Positions 35,708 to 44,168 of a stretch of DNA of 64,000 bases are shown piece by piece. Position 1 is the stretch's first letter, and the number at the start of each line of letters is the position of its first letter. This stretch comes from Candidatus Bathyarchaeota archaeon (lineage in GTDB: Archaea; Thermoproteota; Bathyarchaeia; Bathyarchaeales; DTEX01): positions 28,960-92,959 of the forward strand of contig JANXEA010000005.1 in NCBI GenBank assembly GCA_025059045.1, read 5' to 3'. The notes under the pieces were generated by a model. It saw only the letters and a program-made list of their open reading frames with translations, did not search any database and was not told the DNA's origin. Made by a program: the position numbers and the translations under genes.

Positions 35708-37204
35708 GTGGCTCTCATGACCACGCTCCAAGCTGTAAGCAAAAAAATTCTCGAGGTTTGGAAGGTTAATGAACCCTTCGCCTACGCCGTCCTAGCAGAG
35801 TATCCCTTTCCACATGAGATTAGATACGAAGTTTTTGAGCCTACTTTGACTGCTGATGAGGAGAGGAGCCTAAAAAGGATTAGGGACTTCCTTTTTGAAC
35901 AGATCGATGTAACTATGTCTGATCTGGGATCCGAGGCGGAGGCGGCTGAATATTTAAAGAGACTTACAATGCGAATCATTAGACAATTCCGCATCCCAGT
36001 GAAGAAGGAAAGTCTAGAAAAAATTCTGTATTATATTGTCCGAGATTATGTGGGGTACGGTAAGATAGACGTTATGATGAAGGATCCGCTTATAGAGGAT
36101 ATCAGCTGCAATGGCGTGGGCCTCCCCATATATGTTTGGCATAGGGACTACGAGTCTATCCCAACGAATGTCGTCTTCGACTCTGAAGAGAGCCTTGACT
36201 CCTTCATTGTGAGGTTGGCTTACAGGGCTGGAAGGATGATATCAGTTGCCAATCCAATCTTGGATGCAGCGCTTCCGGATGGAAGCAGAATCCAGCTGAC
36301 TCTGGGCAGAAGTGTGACCCGTCATGGCTCAACGTTCACTATCAGAAAATTTAAGACCGATCCTTTCACGATCGTCGATTTGATTAGGCTGAACACTCTT
36401 TCAAGCCATATGGCTGCTTTCTTCTGGCTCCTTATAGAGAACAAGTTCAACATCTTCGTTTGTGGTCCAACCGCATCTGGAAAGACGACTACCCTAAACT
36501 GCTTATCAAACTTTATCCACCCAGACTACAAAATCGTTACGATCGAGGAGACCCCTGAAATCCGCCTTCACCACAAGAACTGGGTTAGATCTGTCTCGAG
36601 ACCAGGATATGGAGGCTCAGCTGAGATTACATTATTCGATCTCTTAAAGGCCGCTATGAGGCAGAGGCCCGACTACATAATCGTCGGGGAGGTTAGGGGT
36701 TCGGAGGCATACACTCTCTTTCAGGCGATGGCGACTGGACATGGCGGCTTATCTTCACTGCACGCCGAATCCGTTCCGGCGGCTGTTCATAGACTTGAAA
36801 ACGAACCAATTAACATTCCAAGAACCCTCATAGCAGGTCTGAATGTGATAACTGTGCAGATGAGGTTGGAGGTTAACGGTAAGCCTGCCCGTAGAACGAT
36901 CACTACAACCGAGATCCTAGGCATAGATCCGAGAACTAATGAGATAATTACCAACGAAACATTTCGGTATAAGCCTGAAGCCGACACATATGCCTATTCC
37001 GGAAGATCATACAGTCTTGAAAGACTTGCTAAGAATACTGGAATGACAATGAGGGAGATTGAAGAGGAAATCACGGGCAGGATGAAAATTCTCGACTGGA
37101 TGGTCCGGCATAATATGAGAAGCTTCAGCGAGGTTGCAGAGATCATCCGCGGATTCTACTCTAACCCAGACGAGCTATATAGGAGGATAAAGATAGGAGC
37201 GTAG
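35708..37204 (+). CDS. Type II/IV secretion ATPase (GspE/TadA/ArlI-like) of the pilus
   Basis: This 498-residue hexameric motor ATPase drives pilin assembly. Visible motifs are the N-terminal domain with EDISCNGVGLPIYVWHRDY, Walker A GPTASGKT (253-260), the Asp box with TIEETPEIRL, Walker B YIIVGEVRG and the His box TGHGGLSSLHAE. These mark the archaeal TadA/ArlI subfamily. The start is GTG 35708 (AAAGGGAAAA before it) or ATG 35717. It is followed within about 25 nt by the first platform protein gene, so they are co-transcribed. No truncation is seen. Confidence 0.93.
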   Translation: MALMTTLQAVSKKILEVWKVNEPFAYAVLAEYPFPHEIRYEVFEPTLTADEERSLKRIRDFLFEQIDVTMSDLGSEAEAAEYLKRLTMRIIRQFRIPVKKESLEKILYYIVRDYVGYGKIDVMMKDPLIEDISCNGVGLPIYVWHRDYESIPTNVVFDSEESLDSFIVRLAYRAGRMISVANPILDAALPDGSRIQLTLGRSVTRHGSTFTIRKFKTDPFTIVDLIRLNTLSSHMAAFFWLLIENKFNIFVCGPTASGKTTTLNCLSNFIHPDYKIVTIEETPEIRLHHKNWVRSVSRPGYGGSAEITLFDLLKAAMRQRPDYIIVGEVRGSEAYTLFQAMATGHGGLSSLHAESVPAAVHRLENEPINIPRTLIAGLNVITVQMRLEVNGKPARRTITTTEILGIDPRTNEIITNETFRYKPEADTYAYSGRSYSLERLAKNTGMTMREIEEEITGRMKILDWMVRHNMRSFSEVAEIIRGFYSNPDELYRRIKIGA

Positions 37205-37229
37205 AGGATTAGAAGAGCGTGCCTAAAAC

Positions 37230-38153
37230 TTGAAGGAAAATACAAAGAGCGTGGACATGTACTTTGGCATTCACCTCGTGGGCTACCGCATCTTAGGCAG
37301 CATTCCATCCAAGATCTTTCCATTCACTCAGAAAATGAGGGAGAAACTTCTTAGAGCGAATGTTAAGGTTAGCCATGTTGTTTATATAAGCAGCATGTTT
37401 TTCTGGAGCATTACAGTATTCGCCTTATCTTTCGGCATTCTAAGCGTTATTTTTGAACATCTGCTCACCAATTTAGGACTGTTTGTGCAGCAGGCATTCA
37501 CACCCTATGATTTACTGCTAGTCAGCATATTGTTTGGTATCTTAGTGTTTGCAATCTTCTGGTATTACCCGAGCTATGTGTCCTCGAACCTTAAGAGGAG
37601 GATTGAGAAGAATATGGTTTACACGGCAAATTATATGGCTATACTCACAAATGCTGGAGCAACTCCAGGACAGATCTTCTCATCTTTGGCGAAGTATGGA
37701 GAGATCTTCGCCATCAAAGAGAGCGCCATATCGATCATCAAGAATGTTGAGTTGTTGGGTGAAGATATTCTTTCAGCTCTTGATTTGGAGAGCAAGAGAA
37801 CCCCGAGCCGCGAATATGGCGATTTTCTGCAGGGGTACATTGCGACGCTACAAATAGGAGGAAATGTACAATCCTATCTGGCAGCGATGTCTGAGAAGTT
37901 TATGGAAAGGAGAAGGCGCATCCTGGCTAAGATGATTGATCAGCTGACTTTGGTTGGAGAGGTATTCATTGCAGGTCTGATTGCTATGCCAGTAATCATG
38001 ATCTCCTTGCTTGCGGTGATGGGATTTGTTGGCGGAGAAGTATTAGCTGGGCTAACAGCCCATCACATCATGACGTTGATAACATATGTATTCATACCGT
38101 TCGTTGCGATCGCCCTGCTAATCTTCATAGACGTTATAATGTCGAGTTGGTGA
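37230..38153 (+). CDS. Pilus inner-membrane platform protein (TadB/C, T2SS F domain), first of two
   Basis: The protein has two hydrophobic blocks, one near residues 45-65 and 85-115 and one near 235-300, around a cytoplasmic helical domain. That domain has NYMAILTNAGATPGQIF and FLQGYIATLQIGGNVQSYL, the T2SS F-type pattern. It forms the membrane platform with the next gene's product, on which the ATPase acts. Start choices are TTG 37230 (as listed, 307 aa) or ATG 37257; neither has a strong SD. It is followed after 6 nt by the second platform gene. Confidence 0.87.
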   Translation: MKENTKSVDMYFGIHLVGYRILGSIPSKIFPFTQKMREKLLRANVKVSHVVYISSMFFWSITVFALSFGILSVIFEHLLTNLGLFVQQAFTPYDLLLVSILFGILVFAIFWYYPSYVSSNLKRRIEKNMVYTANYMAILTNAGATPGQIFSSLAKYGEIFAIKESAISIIKNVELLGEDILSALDLESKRTPSREYGDFLQGYIATLQIGGNVQSYLAAMSEKFMERRRRILAKMIDQLTLVGEVFIAGLIAMPVIMISLLAVMGFVGGEVLAGLTAHHIMTLITYVFIPFVAIALLIFIDVIMSSW

Positions 38154-38159
38154 GGAACG

Positions 38160-38984
38160 ATGAATGGCAAAGGTCGCATGAGAACAGCATGGATTCTCAC
38201 ACACTTCGCCTCTCTAGTCGTAGCCTTTTTACTCTTATTCTACGGCTACAGTTTACATGGCCTATCATATAGTTTCAGGCCGTATGTGGGGTTAGCGTTG
38301 GTCTCCGGTTTGACGGCGCCATCAACTTTTATCTACCTAGAAGAGAGAAGGCGAAGGCTTATAGATGATGCTCTTCCGAGACTTTTGGAGGGCATATCGG
38401 AAAGCTATGAGGCCGGATTGACGCTTCTACAGGCTATTGAAGAGTCTTCGCGGAGAAAATATGGTCCGATAACAAAGGAGCTGAAAAAGCTTGCGAGAGA
38501 TCTCGCCTGGGGAGCAAACACGGAGGCAGCGTTTAAGGCATTTTCTGAGAGAGTTGGAACGGAACTCTCAACCAGAGTTACCACCTTAATCGTTGAGGCG
38601 ATGAAGTTCGGAGGGGACATAAAGTCTGTCTTCAGATCTACGTCTGAGTTTGCAAGGAAAATGGTGGCGCTAAGGGATGAGAGGGAGTCGCAGCTTCGCC
38701 TCTATTTAGCCGTAGTGTACATTAGCATAATAGTCTTCATTATCATAATGATAATTCTTTACCAAAGCTTTTTCCTACCGATAAGCATTGAACCTACACA
38801 ATTCCTAAGACTACCCATGACGATCGAGGATTATAAAGCGCTTATATTTGACATCTCAATCATCGAGGCGCTCTTCGGCGGTTTGATCGCGGGAAAATTG
38901 AGCCACGGCCTAGTCCTAAGCGGTCTAAAGCATTCACTCATCCTGACAGCGATCGCAACAGTCTCCTTCTGGCTTGTCTTCTAG
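38160..38984 (+). CDS. Pilus inner-membrane platform protein (TadB/C, T2SS F domain), second of two
   Basis: At 274 residues it shows two N-terminal helices and the cytoplasmic F domain LLEGISESYEAGLTLLQAIEES, then FGGDIKSVFRSTSEFA. Two or three C-terminal helices follow (about 180-205, 235-270). Twinned TadB/TadC genes next to one ATPase are usual in archaeal pilus systems. The start ATG 38160 has GTGAGG upstream. It is the last clear gene of the pilus operon; the next gene is on the other strand. Confidence 0.87.
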   Translation: MNGKGRMRTAWILTHFASLVVAFLLLFYGYSLHGLSYSFRPYVGLALVSGLTAPSTFIYLEERRRRLIDDALPRLLEGISESYEAGLTLLQAIEESSRRKYGPITKELKKLARDLAWGANTEAAFKAFSERVGTELSTRVTTLIVEAMKFGGDIKSVFRSTSEFARKMVALRDERESQLRLYLAVVYISIIVFIIIMIILYQSFFLPISIEPTQFLRLPMTIEDYKALIFDISIIEALFGGLIAGKLSHGLVLSGLKHSLILTAIATVSFWLVF

Positions 38985-39031
38985 GATATTTTATAGATTC
39001 CAAGATGGACTATACTTTCTCTTTTATCCCC

Positions 39032-40021
39032 TCATTTATGGTGAAGTTTCGCCGCAAGAGAAGCCGCAAGTTTTTCAAGCGCCTTCTGCGGATTTCCCTC
39101 CAACACCCTGATGCCAAACTTTTTCGCAAGTTTCTTCGCATCTTCGCTCATTGAGGGCGAAGCAAGAACGTATGCCTCAACCTTTTCCTTCGTATCGGAT
39201 ATCTTGGCATACTCTTTAAGAATCTCCTCTCGGCTTACTGGCTGCTGAAAAAGAATTATGTCGATTGCAACTGGTTTTCCATTTGTACGTCTTATCATAA
39301 AATCGAATTCATATTCAACTTTTGACTCTCCGACAACCTTTGCAGGACTTATGGCATTAAGGCCCTTCCCACTTAGATATTCTCTAGCCATGGAGTAGAC
39401 CAGGTTCCCATTTCTGATCTCGTTCTTTGCAAGTTCGCTTAGAGCGTAAGCGTATACCTCCGTATAGATTGCCTCGTCAAAGTTGAATTTTTCTCCGCAT
39501 TTTCTGCATGTATGCATAGGCTGGGGGGCATCTATTCTCCTTGAACAGTTTAGGCACTCGTACCAGCTACCGGCGCTTCGATAATCAGCCTTTCTGAGGG
39601 ATGCCCTGCATTTAGGGCATATTAGATCATCGCCCATCCGGAAGTTCCTTATATTATCAATGTAGCCGCAAAGAATATGCTCGATCAAAGCGTTTCTTGA
39701 GATTCTGGAAGAACCGCAAAAATGGCAGGTGTATGTGGATGAAATATTTACACTACGACAGGATGGACAGTTTATACTCATATCATAGAATATCTCGGAT
39801 AAAATACCAGCTTCCGCAAACTTTCTTAACATATCCCTAGTCTCAGAGGCGTCTGTCCCAAGAGCCTTCTCCGCCTCGACATATCTATATCCCACTTCCG
39901 GATCATATGAGGGGCTAATCATTCCAGTTCCATTAAATAGGGCTTCAAGAAACCTAGCTGATTTTACATCCCCGTATATCTTTCTCCTCTCGGCAAAGAG
40001 ATCTTGCCCTTCACCTTTCAT
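39032..40021 (-). CDS. TackOD1-type zinc domain protein with C-terminal nuclease-like domain
   Basis: The N-terminal 90 residues are helical. The middle (about 85-180) holds four Cys pairs: CPSCRSV, CHFCGSS, CPKCRAS and CLNCSRR with CRKCGEK. They surround IEHILCGYID, a pattern I recognise from thaumarchaeal output domain 1 (TackOD1). The C-terminal part (about 205-329) has EYEFDFMIRRTNGKPVAIDIILFQQ, like the core of Mrr/PD-(D/E)xK restriction-type folds. The expected catalytic Lys is not evident, so it may be inactive. Such domains act as outputs in TACK signalling proteins. The gene faces the pilus operon convergently; a regulatory link is inference. Confidence 0.65.
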   Translation of the reverse strand: MKGEGQDLFAERRKIYGDVKSARFLEALFNGTGMISPSYDPEVGYRYVEAEKALGTDASETRDMLRKFAEAGILSEIFYDMSINCPSCRSVNISSTYTCHFCGSSRISRNALIEHILCGYIDNIRNFRMGDDLICPKCRASLRKADYRSAGSWYECLNCSRRIDAPQPMHTCRKCGEKFNFDEAIYTEVYAYALSELAKNEIRNGNLVYSMAREYLSGKGLNAISPAKVVGESKVEYEFDFMIRRTNGKPVAIDIILFQQPVSREEILKEYAKISDTKEKVEAYVLASPSMSEDAKKLAKKFGIRVLEGNPQKALEKLAASLAAKLHHK

Positions 40022-40287
40022 TAGAAAGCCCCGACAAGCTGATAGCTGAGAATGCGATTATTAGCGTTATGCACATATGTTACGTATTCGCATCATTCAA
40101 GATCGTGAAGGTGCCGTCAATCCGTTATGAATCTCGAGATTTATGGAACACAGTTCCACTCTCGGAATACTAACACATAATGCGCCACTTCATTTTTCTA
40201 AATAATAAGATCAGAATGGCTGTGCTTTGCGGTATTATAAAAAAATGATGAAAATAGACGTCACTAACCATGCACATCAGATTATTT
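40022..40287. other. Intergenic region without identifiable feature
   Basis: These 266 bp lie between the TackOD1-like gene and the GH3 glycosidase stop. I see no open frame with coding character, no repeats and no RNA fold that I can support. Confidence 0.4.
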
Positions 40288-42546
40288 CTATATAACCGTG
40301 AAAGATCCCTTCAGCCGAATGTCTTCTGAGGATGCTCCCACCATCACCTCATATGTTCCAGGCTCTACCACCAAATTCATCTTCTCATCGTAGAATGATA
40401 TCTCCTTGAATCCGATGGTGAATTCTACGGTTTCCTGTTCTCCCGGTTGCAGGCTTATTCTCTTGAAGCCTCTGAGCTCCTTTAATGGTCGGGCGACAGA
40501 AGCCAGCGTGTCTCGAAGATAAAGCTGAACAACTTCGTCCCCTTTGCATGCGCCGATGTTCTTCACGTCAACCCTAATTCGTACAGTTTCTTTTGGGTTT
40601 ATTTTGTCAGGCGTTATTCGTAGATTGCTATATTCGAATTGGGCATAGCTTAGTCCATAGCCAAATGGGAATAGGTATTGTGTTCCCCTCAAATCTACAT
40701 AGTCGTATACTCTTCCAGTCGGCTTAGAGTTATAGTATAGGGGTAACTGCCCAACGAATTTTGGGAAGGTTATAGGAAGCCTTCCACCGGGATTGTAGTC
40801 GCCGAAAATAACTTCTGCTATAGCGTTTCCACCTTCTTCTCCCGGGTACCAGGCCTCGATTACCGCATCCACATGGTCCAACCACTTTGTCATCGTTATG
40901 GCGCTGCCGTTTATTAATACGACAATAGTAGGGACGCCTAGCTCAGATACTTCCTTTATCAAGTCCTCTTGGACGCCTGGCAAGTCTAAGTTGCATCTAT
41001 CCCTCTGCTCGCCCTCTGTCTCTGGAACGGAGTTTCCCACACATATTATCGCGGCTTCTGAGTTTTTGGCCGCTCTTATGGCTTCTTTGAACCCTTCTTT
41101 TGACATGCTGATGAGATCGCAGCCTTCCGCATAGTTGATTATCGCTGAGTCTCTAAGTTCATTCCTTATTCCTTCGAGTGGCGAAACTGTTTTTACTCCG
41201 TATCCACTGTAACCTCCAAGCCTCATCACGGCTGCATTAGGTCCTAAGACGGCGATGGACTTTAACTCCTTTGTTAATGGTAGTATTCCATCATTCTTTA
41301 GTAGGACAATGCTCTGTCTCGCCGCTTCCAAAGCCAATTTTCTATGCTCTTCACTGTTACACACTTTCTCTGCGAGATCACAATCAATGAATGGATTTTC
41401 AAATAGGCCTAGCCAAAATTTAGCTCTTAGAACACGTCTAACAGCCTCGTTAATCTCTTCTTCTGTGATCTTTCCCTCTCTGACAAGATCGAGTAGATGC
41501 TCATAGCAATCTGATTCTGGCAGCTCAACATCCAGCCCCGCCTTAAGGCATTTCTCAGCCGCATCCTTTTTTGTCCCAGCTACTCCATGTTTTGTCATGA
41601 CATGAGTGACTGACCAATAGTCTGAGACGACGAAACCTTTGAACCCCCATTCTTTTCGGAGGATCTCGGTTAAGAGCCATCTGTTGCATGAGCATGGGAC
41701 CCCATCAATAGAATTATAGGCGGCCATTATGGACATGGCTCCTCCCTTCCGAACCGATTCCTCGAATGCGGGGAAATAGACTTCTCTGAGAATTCTTTCC
41801 GAAAAATGTATGGGGTTACTGTCTCTTCCTCCATCCCCCACAAAATTTGCGGCGAAATGTTTAGGGGTGCATATCACCCCCTCACTTTGCACACCCCTGA
41901 TAAAAGCCACCGCCATGGTTGACGTTAGATAGGGATCCTCACCGTATGTTTCTTCAGTTCTTCCACATCTCGGGTCCCTAGCAATGTTTATCGTTGGAGA
42001 TAGTAGATGATGGATTCCATGCGCTCTAGTCTCTCTACCAATGGCCGCCCCAACCTTTTCCATGAGCTCAGGGTTCCATGTGCTTGCCAATCCTATGGAT
42101 TGAGGAAAGATGGTGCAGCCCGTAGCCATGCAGCCATGCAGACCCTCATCATGGATTATAATTGGTATTTTTAATCTAGTGTTTTCAATGAGAAAACTTT
42201 GAATTTCATTATGTAATTCTGCAGCTTCTCTTGGAGGAAATGAGCGTAAGATCAGGCTTAACATGCCAACATTCCTCTCGTTCCTCAAGAGATCCTTCCA
42301 ATGCTTTCGGACGTATGCAGAAATAACCGGATCGGAGACCTCCCTGTCGCGGAAAACTGAAAAGAAGAGTTCAGCGATCCTATCTTTCTTATGAGCCGGA
42401 GCCGGCTCAAGCAGGCTGAAGATCTGCTTTTGTATATCGCGATGAAGCCATTTGGCCTTTAATTGCCCTATTTTTTCCTCCAAGGACATTTTAGCTAGAA
42501 GATCATTCACTCTCTCTTCAACTGTCGCATCCAACTGCACATCCAA
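40288..42546 (-). CDS. Glycoside hydrolase family 3 beta-glycosidase (glucosidase/xylosidase type)
   Basis: Domain order is the GH3 TIM barrel (about 1-380; SLEEKIGQL, HDEGLHGCMATG, PKHFAANFVGDGGRD, with the nucleophile Asp in VSDYWSV near 310), the alpha/beta sandwich domain (GNSVPETEGEQRDR, SAITM) and a C-terminal fibronectin type III domain ending SEDIRLKGSFTVI. There is no signal peptide, so it acts on small glycosides inside the cell. TTG 42546 is preferred over ATG 42573 because GGGAGGG sits 8 nt before it and the ATG would read through that site. Substrate specificity (glucoside versus xyloside) cannot be read from sequence alone. It lies alone, near no transporter. Confidence 0.9.
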   Translation of the reverse strand: MDVQLDATVEERVNDLLAKMSLEEKIGQLKAKWLHRDIQKQIFSLLEPAPAHKKDRIAELFFSVFRDREVSDPVISAYVRKHWKDLLRNERNVGMLSLILRSFPPREAAELHNEIQSFLIENTRLKIPIIIHDEGLHGCMATGCTIFPQSIGLASTWNPELMEKVGAAIGRETRAHGIHHLLSPTINIARDPRCGRTEETYGEDPYLTSTMAVAFIRGVQSEGVICTPKHFAANFVGDGGRDSNPIHFSERILREVYFPAFEESVRKGGAMSIMAAYNSIDGVPCSCNRWLLTEILRKEWGFKGFVVSDYWSVTHVMTKHGVAGTKKDAAEKCLKAGLDVELPESDCYEHLLDLVREGKITEEEINEAVRRVLRAKFWLGLFENPFIDCDLAEKVCNSEEHRKLALEAARQSIVLLKNDGILPLTKELKSIAVLGPNAAVMRLGGYSGYGVKTVSPLEGIRNELRDSAIINYAEGCDLISMSKEGFKEAIRAAKNSEAAIICVGNSVPETEGEQRDRCNLDLPGVQEDLIKEVSELGVPTIVVLINGSAITMTKWLDHVDAVIEAWYPGEEGGNAIAEVIFGDYNPGGRLPITFPKFVGQLPLYYNSKPTGRVYDYVDLRGTQYLFPFGYGLSYAQFEYSNLRITPDKINPKETVRIRVDVKNIGACKGDEVVQLYLRDTLASVARPLKELRGFKRISLQPGEQETVEFTIGFKEISFYDEKMNLVVEPGTYEVMVGASSEDIRLKGSFTVI

Positions 42547-42712
42547 TCTCAGCACCCTCCCATACCGGAACATTTCATCATACAGGAGGAGCCGTTAAAA
42601 AGGTTGTGGAATAATTTTGTCAAAAATAAAATCTTCTTGTAATACAAGAAAAAGAAAACCTAGGAGAACAATAGCCAGAGATTCTAATTCAATAAAGTTG
42701 AAACGCAGTCCT

Positions 42713-43696
42713 TCACGCCATCTCTTGGAGGGCTTTAAGTCTCTCCACAATATTTGGATGAGTTGAGAAGAGTTCAGCGATCTTCTCGGCAACGGTCACT
42801 CCACGGTTCAAGTAGTAGGCCACTAGTTCCCTATCGCTTTTTCCAAACCCCATCCTAGACAGCATGTGAAGGTCTTTACCTGAGCTGTCAGGGTCAGAAA
42901 TGAATAGCGCCTTGAAGGAGCTGAGGCTGCCGAGGTTATATGTACCTCCGTAATGCATCTTAATTCTCTCTGTCGAGTAGACGATCTTTGCAAGCGCCTC
43001 AGAAAGCTTCTGCGCTCCCCCATCTACAACAGAGGCACTGTGTCTATCAGCATAGTACTCTCTAAGACGGCTGAACCAGAATGTGAATAATGTTAAGACC
43101 CAGTAGAGCGCGATGCTTGCGAAGCCTATGAGCGCAAGCAGACTCCCGTTTCCCCTCTCCCTGCTGTTCCTTCCGCCATAATACATAGATGACCACATCA
43201 ACGAATATCCAACATAGTAGAATAGAGCGGGCAAAATTGAAACAAACATCATGACTTGAACGTCGCGATGCTTCAGGTGACCTATCTCATGACCGATGAC
43301 CGCTTCAACCTCATCCATATCAAGAGTGTTCAAGAGACCCGTTGTCACCGCAATCCTATTCCCAGTCAGTGGGGACCCATATGCGAATGCATTCGGCAGT
43401 GGGATCTGCGCAAGCATGATCTGAGGAGGCTTTATTCCGCTTCTTAGGCTTGCCTTCTCAACCATTTCATATAGCTCAGGCTCCTCACTTCTTGAGACCT
43501 TCTTTACTCGATACATGGCCTCGATAATATACGGTCCAATAAGCCACTGAAATACGTTGATGAAAACTACGAAAAGCCCTAAAGTGATGAGGTCGGCACC
43601 CAGCAACGACAGAATTATGGTAAGGAATAATGTGGAGAAACCTATAATGAGGGCTAAGCTTAGAACCATCGATGCTTTAAGTTTCAATGTGTTCAT
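42713..43696 (-). CDS. htpX: HtpX-type membrane zinc protease
   Basis: This M48B peptidase is integral to the membrane and degrades damaged membrane proteins. ATG 43696 gives 327 residues and matches the family start MNTLKLKASMVLS. The upstream extension is hydrophobic noise before the transcript start. The zinc motif GHEIGH is at about 131-135 and the third ligand region is REYYADRHSA. Helices lie near 8-50 and 150-200. TGAGGCAG is a modest SD, and a TATA box lies at 43734-43745. The last residues AEKIAELFSTHPNIVERLKAL match other archaeal HtpX proteins. Confidence 0.93.
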   Translation of the reverse strand: MNTLKLKASMVLSLALIIGFSTLFLTIILSLLGADLITLGLFVVFINVFQWLIGPYIIEAMYRVKKVSRSEEPELYEMVEKASLRSGIKPPQIMLAQIPLPNAFAYGSPLTGNRIAVTTGLLNTLDMDEVEAVIGHEIGHLKHRDVQVMMFVSILPALFYYVGYSLMWSSMYYGGRNSRERGNGSLLALIGFASIALYWVLTLFTFWFSRLREYYADRHSASVVDGGAQKLSEALAKIVYSTERIKMHYGGTYNLGSLSSFKALFISDPDSSGKDLHMLSRMGFGKSDRELVAYYLNRGVTVAEKIAELFSTHPNIVERLKALQEMA

Positions 43697-43733
43697 ATCT
43701 GCCTCAGCCCCCAAGACATGACAAACAAAAATA

Positions 43734-43745
43734 CAATATTTAAGT
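43734..43745 (-). promoter_or_regulatory. TATA box of htpX
   Basis: ACTTAAATATTG on the minus strand would start transcription near 43713, leaving a short leader with the SD before ATG 43696. It supports the shorter protein start. Confidence 0.5.
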
Positions 43746-43858
43746 GTTTTCCATAATCTTTGCCCAAAGCACAAAATAACAAAGCATAATACGGGTATGA
43801 TAACAAAGCATAAAAGCCTAGAAAATAACATCCGATTCACCGTTGAGGCGTGATAGAC

Positions 43859-43987
43859 ATGAAATGCCCGGAATGTGGGAGAGAGATATCTAAACCAGTG
43901 AAGGAGTGGGATCTAAGTCCAAAAGTCCACGTCAGAATGTATGAATGCTGCGGCAAGAAGGTCCGCGAATACGTGAAAAAGAAGTAA
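43859..43987 (+). CDS. Very small CPxCG-type zinc-finger protein, 42 aa
   Basis: The ATG at 43859 opens a 42-codon frame beginning MKCPECGREISKPVKE and ending in VREYVKKK. It has a CPECG knuckle and, 26 residues on, an adjacent CCG pair that could complete one zinc site. It is rich in Lys and Arg, so nucleic-acid or ribosome contact is plausible. GAGGCG lies upstream as SD, and a T-rich terminator follows about 50 nt after the stop. CPxCG micro-proteins are widespread in archaea and mostly uncharacterised; I cannot assign a function. Confidence 0.7.
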   Translation: MKCPECGREISKPVKEWDLSPKVHVRMYECCGKKVREYVKKK

Positions 43988-44037
43988 TCCTTATGAACGA
44001 AAAGAAAAATAAGGCCAAGCCCACGCGGATTCCGCCG

Positions 44038-44056
44038 CTCTTTTTCCCCTTTTTTG
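44038..44056 (+). terminator. T-rich terminator after the small zinc-finger gene
   Basis: CTCTTTTTCCCCTTTTTTG gives two oligo-T runs in the expected position, with no strong hairpin. Confidence 0.45.
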
Positions 44057-44168
44057 CCAAATGAGGGGTAAGCATGGTCAAGGAAAATCTATGCGTATAG
44101 ATTAAGTTTATAAGATTGAAGATTCTTGACAGTCTACATTAAAGACGGAGTAGCTGAGGCGAAACTTA

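Noticed and set aside
42595..42792. 65-codon minus frame after htpX
   Set aside because: It overlaps the htpX 3' end in another frame, with no recognisable features.
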